Positions 11,401-21,715 of a DNA stretch of 64,000 nucleotides are shown here, piece by piece. The notes beneath the pieces are model-generated. The model did no database searches and was not told the origin of the DNA. It worked only from the letters and a program-made list of their open reading frames with translations. This DNA comes from Endomychus coccineus. Its lineage: Eukaryota > Arthropoda > Insecta > Coleoptera > Endomychidae. The DNA is taken from assembly GCA_958510875.1 (NCBI GenBank), contig OY294070.1, positions 120,446,703 to 120,510,702 on the forward strand, read 5' to 3'. How positions within the stretch are numbered: the stretch's first letter is position 1; the number at the start of each line of letters is the position of its first letter. A program made the position numbers and the translations under genes.

Positions 11401-13241
11401 ATTTTGGATTCATATGCAAAAATATTGCTGACATTTTAGCACGCCTTAATTTTAAAATAAGTTTCAAACCACAAAATGAACTCTACCATCTTATATATAA
11501 TGCTAAAGACAAAACCAATAAATATAGTGAACCTGGAGTTTAAAAGCTAATTTACCTAGACTGTATGAACTTTTATATACGTAGAGTTGTCGTAATTTTA
11601 ACTTAAATACCAAGAATATTTTCGTTCTTCAAGAGGTTTATAAAGATCTGAAAAACTCCTATAACAATATCCTAAATCCAATTAGACCTATCCCAAAGTG
11701 ATATTTTTCTTTGTCTTTTCTTAGAATAATTCTCAGAATATTGAATAGTAATTATCCTAATGCACAAATTGGAAATTTTAAAATTTTAGAAAATTGCACT
11801 AAAAATAGAATTCCGCTGGAACGAACTCATATTTTTATATAACATTTTTCATATGGTTTGTGGTCACTATGAACTACTTTCACATCAAATCTTATTTGAT
11901 TCAGTGAAGATTTGGCCAAAATAGATCAATTTAAATTTTTGTCAAAAAAGACATATGTATATACCTACTCCAGGAGGGGGATGATCCTATCATCACAAAA
12001 TTTGAAATGGAGGTTCCTCAAGCATCGATAATGAAAGCGTGCTAATTTGGTACCTTAGATAGTACCGGAAGTGCTCCAAAAAAAGCTGAAAAAGTGACCC
12101 GTAAAAAGGCCAAAATTGGTTAAAATGTCAATTTTTTGGATTGTGGACATGATTCCGTTTGAGTGATTTAAGAAAATATAATTGTTGTTTCACTTGATCG
12201 AAATTTTTGTGTTCAATTTTATATGAAAAATACTTACCCTACTTACATAATTTGACAATATATGAATGCACATCATACATAAATAAATACAGTAAAAAAT
12301 GTAAAATTATTTTGTACCCTCGATTGTTTACAACTAATTTCTTATTTAATCAATTTCAGATTTTCAATATAAAAGAATCGTATCACTTCATATTCGCATA
12401 ATCATCATACAAGACCAATATCAGATTATCAATGCTTCACATTAAAAGCAAATAACACCATCATACAGAAGTGTCATCTATTTTACTTGCCAAAAATCTA
12501 CAATCCATTTCCTTTAGACTTAAAGTTTATCAAAAAAGATATATTAAATCATATAACAAATATGTAAAAAAAATGGGTGATAACTGCAAAGGTGACTAGA
12601 TTCATAGGCATATTCACATGTAAATAAAAAAATTAATTAACAAATAAATCATATTTTATGATTATATCATATTTAATATTGGGTTCTGTCTATCCTTTCT
12701 CCATGCATTTTGTTTTTGCTTTGATTCTATGTCAATATGGCTTGAATGGGAATCATTTATTTATTTTATTACTGTATATTATATTATATAACTTAATTTA
12801 AGTAATTATTATTGTATTAAAAGACGAAAATGTTTATCATTATTATTATCTCAAGCTTGAGCTTAGCTAATAAGAAATGTGATTCTATGATACTGATTCC
12901 TAAGAACAAATTGAACTTATTTCTTTGTTTTAGCTAATTGCTCAGTAATACACGATTTCGAAACAGAAGTATACAAGAAAGATGGCGAAGACTTTCTGAA
13001 ATTCAAGAAATCGCCTTTACGAATTGCCCATGTAGATAAAATCGAATTCGAGTTCAGCAATTTGTACGATGGCGACGAAAAGAGAAGCGCCGAAATGCAC
13101 GAACTTTTGAATTCGAAGTGGCGAGACATCCTTGGTGAAAAAGGACCAACGTACGTCCAAGTTCTAGAAGGTGCGCATTTGAAAATCGCTAATGAACTAT
13201 TTTCAAAAGTTCCACTTTCAGAGGTTTTCCTAAAAGATTAA
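2464..13241 (+). CDS. Takeout/JHBP-family secreted protein, copy A (5 exons, intact)
   Basis: Exons 2464-2521, 7113-7193, 8292-8439, 10340-10473 and 12934-13241 join to 243 codons (242 residues plus TAA). All introns are GT-AG; phases 1, 1, 2, 1. Residues 1-~17 (MKRLFILSVLVCLVNT) look like a signal peptide. Cysteines 26 and 33 form the C-x6-C pair near the mature N-terminus that is usual in the family. Exon 3 gives the hallmark IPELGVSNLNP, exon 4 the GDYDYDGHILGLPIKGKGK strand region, and exon 5 NLYDGDEKRSAEM...LLNSKW...ANELFSKVPLSEVF, matching the takeout C-terminal half. Length is normal for the family (~240-250). Family members bind small hydrophobic ligands in haemolymph or chemosensory tissue; the ligand here is unknown. 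The exon model was built by eye from three paralogues that agree at every splice site. Confidence 0.9.
2945..3077 (+). mobile_element. LINE 3' end with (AAAT)n tail
   Basis: Sequence in copy A intron 1 ending ...TGTAATTAAATGAATAAATAAATAAGG, a typical non-LTR 3' untranslated end with an AAAT tail. Copy B lacks it at the homologous place (about 17150), so it inserted into A, or was lost from B, after duplication. No coding part remains. Confidence 0.45.
3230..3757 (-). mobile_element. Jockey/CR1-like LINE reverse transcriptase fragment
   Basis: On the minus strand, two overlapping frames read VDDFKLYRIID...LSNLARWCDINMLHLNINKC and then VRDLGILFHSKVTFKTHIDD...YCSLVRSVIEYNCMIWCP...IERVQNKFLRSC. 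These are the end of the RT palm and thumb region of Jockey/CR1-type non-LTR retrotransposons. A frameshift near 3601-3670 separates them. The 3' end is marked by TTTATTTATTCATTTATTTA at ~3230-3252, that is an (AAAT)n tail on the minus strand. Copy B intron 1 is uninterrupted here, so the insertion is private to A. 5'-truncated and dead. Confidence 0.75.
4210..4860 (-). mobile_element. Tc1/IS630-type DDE transposase remnant
   Basis: Minus strand carries pieces resembling the DDE core: NRPIIYRDEILFD (about 4590-4550) and NIPKNSVISMENASYHSRQVKM (about 4345-4275), the latter matching the family pattern PPNSVIVMDNASYHS with Met-Asp-Asn changed to Met-Glu-Asn. Stops and frameshifts lie between them. 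A related piece is in intron 1 of copy B at 19893-20096, where the Asp is retained. A flanking motif (ATTAGGGTCCT..ATA) is shared at 4107 and 19791. It therefore predates the A/B duplication. Confidence 0.65.
5440..5790 (-). mobile_element. Degenerate gypsy-type pol tail (integrase C-terminus)
   Basis: Minus strand reads LSIGDSVCIIDLRQYGKI, then IVDEIRSYKVETNFG, then in another frame INRWHIIPAPYYVQPKF. This is the pattern of the integrase C-terminal region of gypsy-type elements (GD.VRI, then a PRSY.VET block, then YRRNR.HL). A second copy at 20400-20700 keeps DEPRSYNDETNFG. Frames are broken. It sits in copy A intron 1; both copies lie at the same relative place, so the insertion is ancestral to A and B. 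Confidence 0.45.
5890..6850 (-). mobile_element. LINE RT/RNase H 3' remnant in copy A intron 1
   Basis: On the minus strand, ITGAMKTTPTATMEE...GEARMGLLRLQ matches the linker after the RT domain in RNase H-bearing non-LTR retrotransposons (GA.RTTPTAAME...EA.A..YRL). Further on, a frame resembling LTGY...ELSCR...ETAKHILSGYEALNCK, followed by ILGKPTLSP, matches their C-terminal zinc-knuckle and tail. Several frameshifts and stops. Related copies are at 20640-21340 (-) in B intron 1 and 50540-51540 (+) in C intron 1, always antisense to the host gene. Confidence 0.75.
7194..8291 (+). other. Copy A intron 2, no gene
   Basis: Conserved with intron 2 of B and C. A block at ~7290-7340 (TTGAACAATGAACCTTGCGG) recurs at ~21815 and, inverted, at ~50170. 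Positions 7700-8080 are related to 22600-22960 in B and contain short protein-like stretches in different frames, none of which I recognise. Confidence 0.4.
8512..10075 (-). mobile_element. RLE-type (R2/R4/NeSL-like) LINE fragment
   Basis: Minus strand, in copy A intron 3. In order: MAWIEYRKAFDST; FQGDSLSTLLFNISLLPLS; YLFYMDDLKLYAFGE; MELGLDKCAVFHLRRG (RT catalytic region); then a piece with LDVSCSACRKGPETL, a Cys-rich knuckle; then MYVIEFSATEEKN..KEEEKWTKYQDLLFELR, the EXK...KY part of a restriction-like endonuclease; and RMQKAVILGLIRILR at the end. The upstream Pro-Asp of the nuclease motif reads Pro-Gly here. Frameshifts at several points make it inactive. Its left edge (~8512) is where homology with intron 3 of B stops, so the insertion is private to A. 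Confidence 0.8.
10474..12933 (+). other. Copy A intron 4, non-coding
   Basis: Homologous to intron 4 of copy C: 10800-11060 matches 46010-46230 inverted, and 12100-12930 matches much of 43380-44400 inverted. A unique ~650-bp stretch (11040-11690) is replaced in C by a hAT element. I see no gene; the open frames at 11095-11331 and 12207-12401 have no recognisable content. Confidence 0.5.
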
Positions 13242-13439
13242 AATCCTGGAAACATAGTTAATTAGTTCTTCTTGCGAAATTTCGTCTAATTTCGTTCAGT
13301 GCCTTGGTTTTGGAACTGGAGGAACTTTCAAAAACTACATTCCAGATTAAGTATTCTTTGAAATTCCGGTAATTTGAGAGACTATGTCGATACCGCAGAG
13401 TAGATTATAATGTACATAATTATTATCATCAGTTACTCT

Positions 13440-13600
13440 ACTTAGCTTTGATTTTGATTGCCCCACGTTGTGGTGACGATTGTTAAGAATCCTCTTCACT
13501 TAGTTTTGATTGCCCCACGTTGGGCGCCAATTGTTAAGAATAGCTCTACTTAGCTTTGATTTTGATTGCCCCACGTTTGGCGCCAATTAATATGATACTC
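13440..13600 (-). repeat. Three tandem units carrying a retroelement primer-binding-site motif
   Basis: Three ~50-55-bp units each contain GATTGCCCCACGTT followed by GGCGCCAATT or a mutated form (GGTGACGATT in the first unit). On the minus strand this is TGGCGCCCAACGTGGGGC, a tRNA primer-binding-site motif that sits just downstream of a 5' LTR in retroviral-like elements. The units lie where 3' flank homology between A and B breaks (13441). Confidence 0.6.
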
Positions 13601-15110
13601 TTACTTAGTTCATTTAATTTTCAATGAATTATATTTTTATTCTGATTTTCTTTCGGTTAGCTCTTTTTTTTAATTTTATTTATTATACTCTGTTTGATTG
13701 ATTGATATTAATATGAAATTAAATAAAACCTTATTTAAAATGTTAAAACTCTGTTTATGTATTTATTGATATAACCTTATATATTATTATTAAATCTTTC
13801 TATGTTTGCTTTATGCTTTCAAAATTTACTCTATGTTTACAATGTTTAACCTCACAATTTTCCTAATCTAATATACAACTACTGAGTGAATGTTTATTTT
13901 TTAATTGCTATACGAGTTTCAAATGGTTTTACAAATGTATGACTTTTTAATGGACTCACTTGTTATATCCTATCAAAAATTGGAATAAATGTTGGTAATC
14001 TTTCGTTGGTGTTGATTTCCTCTTCTATTATTCTTATTGAGAATTCACATAAAACAAATTTACTCTGCTATTAACTATGTGCGTGCACATTCACAGGTAA
14101 CACTTGTTGATATTTTTGTTGATAATGGGTTTTATTCTTTTTAAGATATAAAAACTTTGTTGGTTGTAACTAACTGTATCTGCAATCAGGACTTGACTTA
14201 TCTCCGATGCTACTTTATTAAAAACTTTGGTTATGTTAACCTTTATCGAAGTTGAACTGGAAAATTATCTACGAACACTTTAACTGCTTCGTAGGAAGTA
14301 CTTATAAACTTTGGTTATGTTGATTTGCAGTCGAGCTAAGGTTTAGCTCCGATGTTTAATTTTGAGTTGCAGAGAGAGTCGTATGCTCTTTACAGATGTT
14401 GATGGCAAACTAAACTAGCTTTCTTTTATTTGCTTTTTATAGGGTCCACAAAAGGAAGCTTGTTTTCAAATTTTCGACCAATGAGGTAATTATTTCTGAA
14501 CATCTAGTCAGCTATTCTGATTGTTGTGACTGACATTTGTCTAGCATTGTTGTAAATTGACCAATAGGAATTTAGTATTTTGAAATTTTTTATATTTTGA
14601 AGATTTTCTAATTGATTAAAGTTATTGTTCATTCTAATTTATGAATTCATGTTACCAACATTGTTCCTCACATTTTGATATATAATAACCTATGATTAGC
14701 TTCCAATTAATCTAATAATTGCCATTATTAGATCTATTTTGACAGTTGTCATTTCTTAAATTTAGTAAGTACATGATTTCAAATATAAATAAAACTTATA
14801 CAATTTTGTATAACTGAAATGTCTTAATACTACTTCTTAATCTATTCTAATAGTTTGCTATCTTCAGATAGTCTTTAAATCATTTGAATTATGATTTTCT
14901 CATTTCGTAGCACTGTACGTTTTTCCACTTTTCACTACTTTTTCTTTACACTCTTACTAACTACATTACAAATTGGTTTTAATTATATTACAATTTTAAT
15001 CTCTTATTCTAATTATATTTAACTTTTGAATTACGATTTTTAATTCCATATTATATACTTATTTAACTTTCTATTTTTTTAATGTCTCGGTAAATCATAA
15101 TTTTACCATT
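13601..15110 (-). mobile_element. Probable solo/5' LTR of a retroelement downstream of copy A
   Basis: Non-coding, strongly AT-rich DNA inserted between two parts of the 3' flank that are contiguous in copy B (28900-28960). It abuts the primer-binding-site motif on its left, which is where a minus-strand 5' LTR would lie. I could not fix the outer end, and I saw no second LTR or pol gene. It pushes the distal 3' flank about 1.7 kb away from the copy A stop codon. Confidence 0.35.
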
Positions 15111-15369
15111 TTATTTTATACTTGAAATGGAATCATAACAATATATACATATTTGAATATCTGTTTTATTACATATTCCAATATTCCACAATTTCTGAAT
15201 TGAATACTCGATGATGAATTCATAGAACATGAATAAATATGGATTATACTCAACCAATAATTGTAATTTGGGGTAACCCAGCAAGCTTGAGCATGTAACA
15301 TTGTTGTAAATGCTCTATACTTTTGTTCTTCAGCTAAAACACATTATCTGAGCGCATGGGCAGAAGTAA

Positions 15370-15600
15370 CTTACTTGGACGTATTCAAAGAAGTCTTCAT
15401 TTGTTACCTTGTAAACAAGTCCCTCAGGTTGGAAAGGGAGAGCGGACAAACTGGCCAGAGACGTAGCTAGATTAGACGGACCTCAAGATTCCCTTACTGA
15501 TATCCTCCAATACGGGGGTATACAGATCTTGCGGAACCATCTGAAAGATAAACGTGCACTAGTAGTCCCTTCAAATTAGAAATTTTTTAGAGAAATTTTA
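15370..15600 (-). mobile_element. LINE RNase H tail fragment
   Basis: The minus-strand match of TTGGAAAGGGAGAGCGGACA and flanking sequence recurs at ~25040 and ~53900, where it reads as the end of an RNase H domain (GNE.AD.LA.. pattern) followed by the LINE C-terminus. Short and degenerate; assigned by similarity to the two longer copies. Confidence 0.4.
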
Positions 15601-16137
15601 CCCACAGCTTAGCGACCTATATACTTAGGTGTATTTGAAATGTCTGAAGACTAATTTCACCTAGCGCACCCGTGAGAAAGGGTGGTTTTGGAGTAATAGA
15701 TATATATACAGGATGTCCAAGAAAGATCTCCCGTAAATGCAGAGGACGGTAGAATAATCAGATTTTTCATTATAAACTATGGTCCTATATTCTTTCGTTT
15801 TGGAAATAACAATCAGCGTCAAAGGGATGACTTCTCGTAACTGAATTGCAAAAAGTATAGTTTGCAATTCGTTCCACAAGCTTGTGTAGAAATTAGTTCT
15901 GATAGGCACGAGCGGAGCGTGACTAAAATGCCGTTTTAGAACTTGTTGCATAATATACTATTAAAAACCTTTCCTCAATGATATTATTGATTCACATAAA
16001 GGCGAAGCCAACTTCATCTAATACACAAAACAAGTTTTAAGAACCGAAAAATGAGCCGCTATTTTATATCAACATATGAATAGAACAATCATGAAATACG
16101 TAATATCTAATGCTAATTTTTCCGTAATAATCAACAT

Positions 16138-16370
16138 ATCAGCCGACGTTTCGCCAACCTTTACAGGTGGCATCTTCAGGGCAAGCTTGAAGCTTGAACT
16201 GAAACTGGTTGTACTGGTTTCTGTAGACGTATTTATTGCACGAAAAATCCTTCACGCTACACTGCCTTTATTCCGGTGGTTAACTACGTTCCGGCACCTG
16301 ACCCTGCCGTTGTGTGATCATGTGCGAAGTGGAATTTTCGAGGATGGGTTTCCAAATGTTGGGAGAACAT
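16138..16370. mobile_element. 233-bp insertion in copy B 5' flank
   Basis: A and C read straight through ...AATCAACATCTTTTAGGATA, but B is interrupted after AACAT (16133-16137) and resumes after a second AACAT (16366-16370). The inserted DNA begins ATCAGCCGACGTTTCGCC...GGCATCTTCAGGG, a motif common in Penelope-type terminal repeats. The open frame through it (16076-16471) has no known domain. It lies about 255 bp upstream of the B start codon. Confidence 0.65.
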
Positions 16371-16566
16371 CTCTTAGGATATACTTTTATTTAGAATCAT
16401 TTCCTTTGAAAAGAACGATATATGCATGCGATACTGCAAGCATGGTTCTGCTGAACTTCACCTCAAATTAGAATAGAACTCAGTCCGTAATTAATTTTTT
16501 TAATATCAATTATTGCTTATTTATTCTGTAACCATTTGAAGGTCGTTATGAATTAGGAATAGGTTC

Positions 16567-16574
16567 TATATAAA
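16567..16574 (+). promoter_or_regulatory. TATA box of takeout copy B
   Basis: TATATAAA, 58 nt upstream of the ATG at 16625, in the same conserved context as in A and C. The extra 7 nt come from a small insertion in the leader (GAACACCACTAACT). Confidence 0.7.
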
Positions 16575-17518
16575 CCCTATTCCATTGAAATTTAATTATT
16601 TCATAAATAAGAACACCACTAACTATGAAGCGCTTATTTATTCTCAGTGTTTTAATTTGTCTTGTGAACACGAATAAACTCCGTAAGTACTCACTATTAC
16701 TGATCCAAAGTAGGAATATCTTCAACAATGAGCTCATAAATGATAGTAATAGTTTATAAATATAGAGTAGAATTATTTCACAACACAAGGGTCTTCACAG
16801 AAGACCTTTGTTATAAAGTTTTAAATGTTATAAACAGAGATGCTACTCCCTATTGTCGATTACAGTCAATACAGAGTCAGTTTACCCCCTACTGGTTATA
16901 AAATTGGACTAAGAGTGATCGGTTAATTCCACATGGACAGCAAATTCTAACTGCCCCTAATGAAATGGGATTTCCTTAAATATATACAATATCACCTCGT
17001 TAATTGTACAAAATATGTTTATACGTCCAACATCGAAGTGGAGACAACGTTAATTGAACGTGGAAGAAAAATATTAATCTTCGAAACTAATACATTTATT
17101 AATATTTTAAAGCTTCTCCTAGAATTTTTGTCGACTCAGGGATTTCTACAACCAGAAGGGACATTCTAGCTCGGTATAAAAAACATTCTGCCCACATAAA
17201 GTGTTAGCCAAACCTATTTTAAATACAGGTCACACCGTGTCCCAAGGAAGTTGATCACTCTCCTAACACAGTAACAAAAAAAATGTCCAGATAATGTAGA
17301 AGGGATAAGAATGTATTAGCGGAAAAAGCAATTTAATGAATTCAAATTTATCTCCAGCTGAGTATATTCCCTTATTTACACTTTTAAATCTAATTTAATT
17401 GACCCTGATGATTGCTACTTGGTAGCTGAAAGATCCTCAGTACTTTTATAGTGTTTTTAGTGAATAAGGTAAATTGTTTCTCATTTATAGTGCATATAGC
17501 GTGATGTTAGATATAATT

Positions 17519-19787
17519 ATAATAATAATAATAATAATAATTTTATTTGCCAACTTCATCTTATATAAGGAAATACTTACATTTAAAAAAAAAACAAGTA
17601 ATTGGAGGTACAGCAAATAAAGTAAGAGGAAACCCATAAAAGGTAAAACCTTGTGCATGGGCAATCTATTATCTTAGATTATATAAGTGTATAAATAATA
17701 ATTAATTAGTAATTAGTATTTCTGAAGTATTCTGTACATAAAATTGATTTTTTAAATTAAACATAATAAAATACACAAATATACATAGAAGAGCTGTATT
17801 TTTTATGCTATATATTACATGAAAAAATGAAATATGGTGTAACATAGTTATAAATAGTGAATATACATATATACACACATACACATATATTTAGACTTTT
17901 CTTTCAAAAATTTGGAGAATTCTTGTTGCCGATATTTGCAGGAGCCATTTCTTTAGTTTTTTCTTGAATGCGTATATTTTGGGTAGCGCTCTTATCTCGT
18001 TGGGAATTTCTTCATAGATTATAGGACCAAGGTAAGTTAAGAATCTTTGATTTTTTGTTGTGTCGACTTTTGGTATCCTAGTTGTTTGATTTTTCAGTCT
18101 CGTATTTTATTGGTGATCAATTGGTTGGAATTCATTTTTATGTTGGTGGTGGTAAGAAGCGAGATTCAAGAAATATAGGTGATGACACGTGAGTAACTTA
18201 GATTCTGCAAAAAGTTTTTCAGAGGGATATCTGTAGTTTTTCTCGAGGATTATTTTAATCAGCCGTTTTTGTGTAACTTCTAGGTTAGTCAGATAATTGT
18301 TTGTAATGCCGCCCTATACTACGATTGCGCAGTTTATGTAGGTTTGGACCAAACTGTTATAGAGGGTTATCATTTGGGTTAGGCTGAATAGTTTTTGGAA
18401 TAATTTGAATTTTGTTATGAGAGATCTCAGTTTTTCAGTTACATATTCTGCATGTTTATTCCACCTGAGATTCCGATCGATTACTAGACCGAGATATTTG
18501 ATATTCTCTTTCATTTCTATTTCTATGTTATTGCTGTTGGTACTAACTCTAAGTCTTCCATAAGGGGGCAAGTTGTTATTGTAACTCGTAAAGGGAATGA
18601 AGTAAGTTTTGGAAAAATTAATTGTTAGTATTCTGCTGTTGAACCAATTTACTAAAGTGGCTAGGTCTTTTTCGGCTGTGTCTTTCAGGTCGTTCCAGTT
18701 TTTATCGCGGTAAATGAGTGCTGTGTCGTCGGCAAAACTGATGATGTTACCCTTCACATTCATAAATAAATCGTTGATATATATATTGAATAGGATTGGT
18801 CCGAAGACCGTTCCTTGGGGAACTCCATATTCAACTATTCGGTCTGTACTGTATGTATTATTTATTTTAACACGTTGTTTTCTGTCTGTTAAGTAGCTGG
18901 TCATCAGATCCAACATTTTGCCTCTAAATCCTATATTTTCTAATACTTCAAGTAATTTATGGTGGCATACCGTGTCGAATGCCTTTGCCAGATCAACAAA
19001 TACACATAGTGATTTTTCTCCTTTATCCATTGCTTTGTAAACGTCTTTCGTTAGGTGAATCATCGCGTCTTGTGTTGATCTGGCTTGGCGGATTGATTAC
19101 TTGAAAGTATTTCATATTTCTCCAGATATTTATGTATTCTCAACTTGAGCATTTTTTCAAATATTTTTGCTACGTGGCTAATGAGGGATACGGGTCTATA
19201 GTTAGTTTGGTTCATTTTGTCTCCCGATTTGTACAAGGGCTTTATTATTGTTTTTTTAAACGGGTCTGGAGAAGTGCCGCTGTTTATTTACATATTGATG
19301 ATGTGGGTTATAGGTTTCGCTATATAATCTACAAACTTGATTAGAGCTTCTGAATTTATATTATCGATTCCCGGTGCTTTCTTGGTTTTGAGGTTAAGGA
19401 TAACATCTTTGATTTCTTTTTCATTGCATTCTTCTAAATAGAATGAATTGCAAAGTGTCTTCTCCTGAAATTTGGTTTTGAGATTTTTATCTATGGCGTT
19501 CGCAATGTTGTTGCCTAGTTCAGTGAAATATTCAACAAATTGTTCAGCTATGTAACGGTCGTCGGAGATAAGGTTGCCTTTCTTTGTTTTTAACTGCTTG
19601 ATTTCATTTGATTTGTTTTTTTCCTGTTCAACGTTCTTCAATGATTTCCAGAGTTTATTAGGATTGTTTTTGAGTTTTTCTATTTCATTTTTATGAAAAG
19701 TTATTTTCGCCTTTTCTATTATTTCATTTAATTTATTCCGATGCTTTCTAAACTGAGTTTTTGCATTTTCGTTTTCAGGGTGATCCC
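17519..19787 (-). mobile_element. Jockey/CR1-like LINE with 3' (ATT)n end, in copy B intron 1
   Basis: Minus-strand RT at 19063-18314 reads FVDLAKAFDTVCHHKLLEVL, VPQGTVFGPILFNIYINDLF, SFADDTALIY and KYLGLVIDRNLRWNKH, a full palm-to-thumb order with the catalytic FADD. An upstream piece at 19641-19288 has TKKAPGIDNINSEALIKF, the conserved start of the RT domain. A frameshift lies between them near 19100-19290. The 3' end is an (AAT)n run at 17519-17540. TAATT at 17514-17518 and 19788-19792 looks like the target duplication. The uninterrupted site is visible in copy A near 4107 (GATATAATTAGGGTCCT). 5'-truncated; no ORF1 or endonuclease. Confidence 0.85.
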
Positions 19788-19799
19788 TAATTAGGGTCC

Positions 19800-20100
19800 T
19801 TTATAGGGAGATGAGGAGAATATAAACACTGTTAGTAAGTTACATATTTTATTATACCGCATTTAACTACCCACTCTTTGGAGTACAACTAGTTAAGGCT
19901 GTAATATCACAAACTGTTGAATGTCTGCTTTGATGCTGTTAGAATTAGCCAACATTTTCAGTTGACGACTATGATAACTAGCATTGTCCATTAAAACTAC
20001 GCTATTTTTGGGAATATTTAAAAGAAGATAATGTAAAAACCAATCTTTAAAAAGTTTTGGGTCAATACTAGAAAAGAAGCTGTCTATTTCTACCAACTTA
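19800..20100 (-). mobile_element. Tc1/IS630-type transposase remnant in copy B intron 1
   Basis: Minus strand 20096-19893: FFSSIDPKLFKDWFLHYLL then NIPKNSVVLMDNASYHSRQ, the second catalytic Asp region of a DDE transposase. Orthologous to the piece at 4228-4422 in copy A. Only this segment is recognisable. Confidence 0.65.
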
Positions 20101-20399
20101 AAATGGTATAATTAGGCTTGCAGGTAAATAATATTTGGATATACTCTGGTTCTGTTAGTATCTATGTTAAGTCTTCTATAAGGAAAACGAAAAAACTGGG
20201 CTGAGGATTAGAGGTTTGGGAAGCACTCAAACACTCGTGCACAATTCAATTGACTTACATCAGAGAGCATGTAAATTTCCTGAGACCGACGTGGTACCCA
20301 AGCTTAACCTCCAGGTGGATTATGGGCATTTTTAATCATCATATTCGAGTTCAGCAAGCTCGAAAACCAGCCCTTCCATCATATGACTGCTGGTGGTCA

Positions 20400-20639
20400 A
20401 CTTTTGGTAGGTACAGATATGATATCTCTGACATCATTATACGGCACAGAAAACAGTATCGGCCATAATATCGGGCTAGAAATATATGCCATCGATGTGG
20501 TATATACCAAAATTAGTCTCGTCGTTGTACGATCTAGGTTCATCTAAAATGGAAATGATCTTGTCATATTGCCTCAGGTCTATTACACATACACTGTGGC
20601 CTATGGACAATTCTAATATGTTTGGCAGATTCTGTCCCT
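20400..20639 (-). mobile_element. Degenerate gypsy-type pol tail in copy B intron 1
   Basis: Minus strand: LSIGHSVCVIDLRQYDKI and LDEPRSYNDETNFGIYHI. Partner of the remnant at 5440-5790; the PRSY motif is better kept here. Stops follow. Confidence 0.45.
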
Positions 20640-21345
20640 TTGCTACTTTATCTGCAAGAAAGTTCCCTATTGTACAGTCCCATTTTCTCCAGGTATCCTA
20701 CCATTGGGGACTGAGTTAGACGACGTATGATTGTTCATACCTGGTTTCTCTTCATGTTGAGTAGTTATTCGTTCCTGTCCTTCGACGGTGCTTTCTTCGT
20801 TGTTTATTTGATCCAGACGCTTCCTCAGATAAGGGTCAGTCCAAGTACCAGTTCTGTGACAATATATGTAGCAGATGAGCCCATTTTGGCCATGGGAACA
20901 GCGTCAATATTATTTTGTTGTGAGCCTTAGCGCTCAATACCTCTCGCCATTCCTATAATAGTCTGTATTCCCAGTGAGATATTTAGTTGTTACTTATTTC
21001 CTTCATTGTTTATTCCAGCACCAGTTCTTCTGGTAGTCTTGGACCTGTTCGTGTACCAGGTCCTCTGTCCTCTCTCTCCAGGTTTGCTCCTGATTTTGTA
21101 TGTCTACTCCCTTCGAAGTTTTTGTCGAAGTTACAATTTAAGGAGTACTTGGGAGTTGTTTCATTTCAAGAATATTACCTTCCACTACTCGCTTGTTCTG
21201 TAGCCTCAGCAGTTCCATTCTTGCCTCTTCAATTATTGTTATGTCAATAGAGCAAAGTCCAATATTTCTCTCATGGTTGCTGTTGGTGTTGTTTTCATAG
21301 CCTCCGTTATAAGGAAGGTCCTATTCACCTCCCCGCAGTTATTAT
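20640..21345 (-). mobile_element. LINE RT/RNase H 3' remnant in copy B intron 1
   Basis: Minus-strand frames equivalent to those at 5890-6850: the GAMKTTPT-type linker near 21300-21250 and the YLEK.G...CR segment near 20700-20650. Shorter than the A and C copies, with deletions. Ancestral to the gene duplications and antisense to the host gene. Confidence 0.65.
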
Positions 21346-21715
21346 CAAGGTCATCTTTCTCCAATATACCAAAGATGGATAAATGATCATAGGCTTCACA
21401 ACAATGTTGTAGGTCCAATATACCTTTTTAGGACAATGTTCCCAAGTCTTTCCTTGTACGCCTTTTCCTCTACTTTTGCTACCTGTTAGTTCCAGAGCCT
21501 AAGATTACCCCGAGAGAATTGCAAATAATAAAGTTGAAAAGTAAAATCTTGCAAGTCTAGAGATGTATTTTGAAGAGTGTTATTTTTTTAATTAAATAAG
21601 TAACTCTTATTTATGCTTCATTGCTTCTTCACAGCATCCGAATTCAAGAGATGTTCGAGTAAGGACCAATCTTGTCTTGCAGAGGCAATCACGGATGCAC
21701 TCAACAGTTTTAAGG

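Noticed and set aside
12917..13129. Antisense open frames over takeout exon 5 (also 28391-28648, 43183-43395, 56258-56443)
   Set aside because: They are shadows that recur because the sense exon is conserved; codon-level conservation follows the sense frame.
16076..16471. 131-codon open frame upstream of copy B
   Set aside because: It spans the junctions of a private insertion in the promoter, so it cannot be an old gene, and no domain is recognisable.
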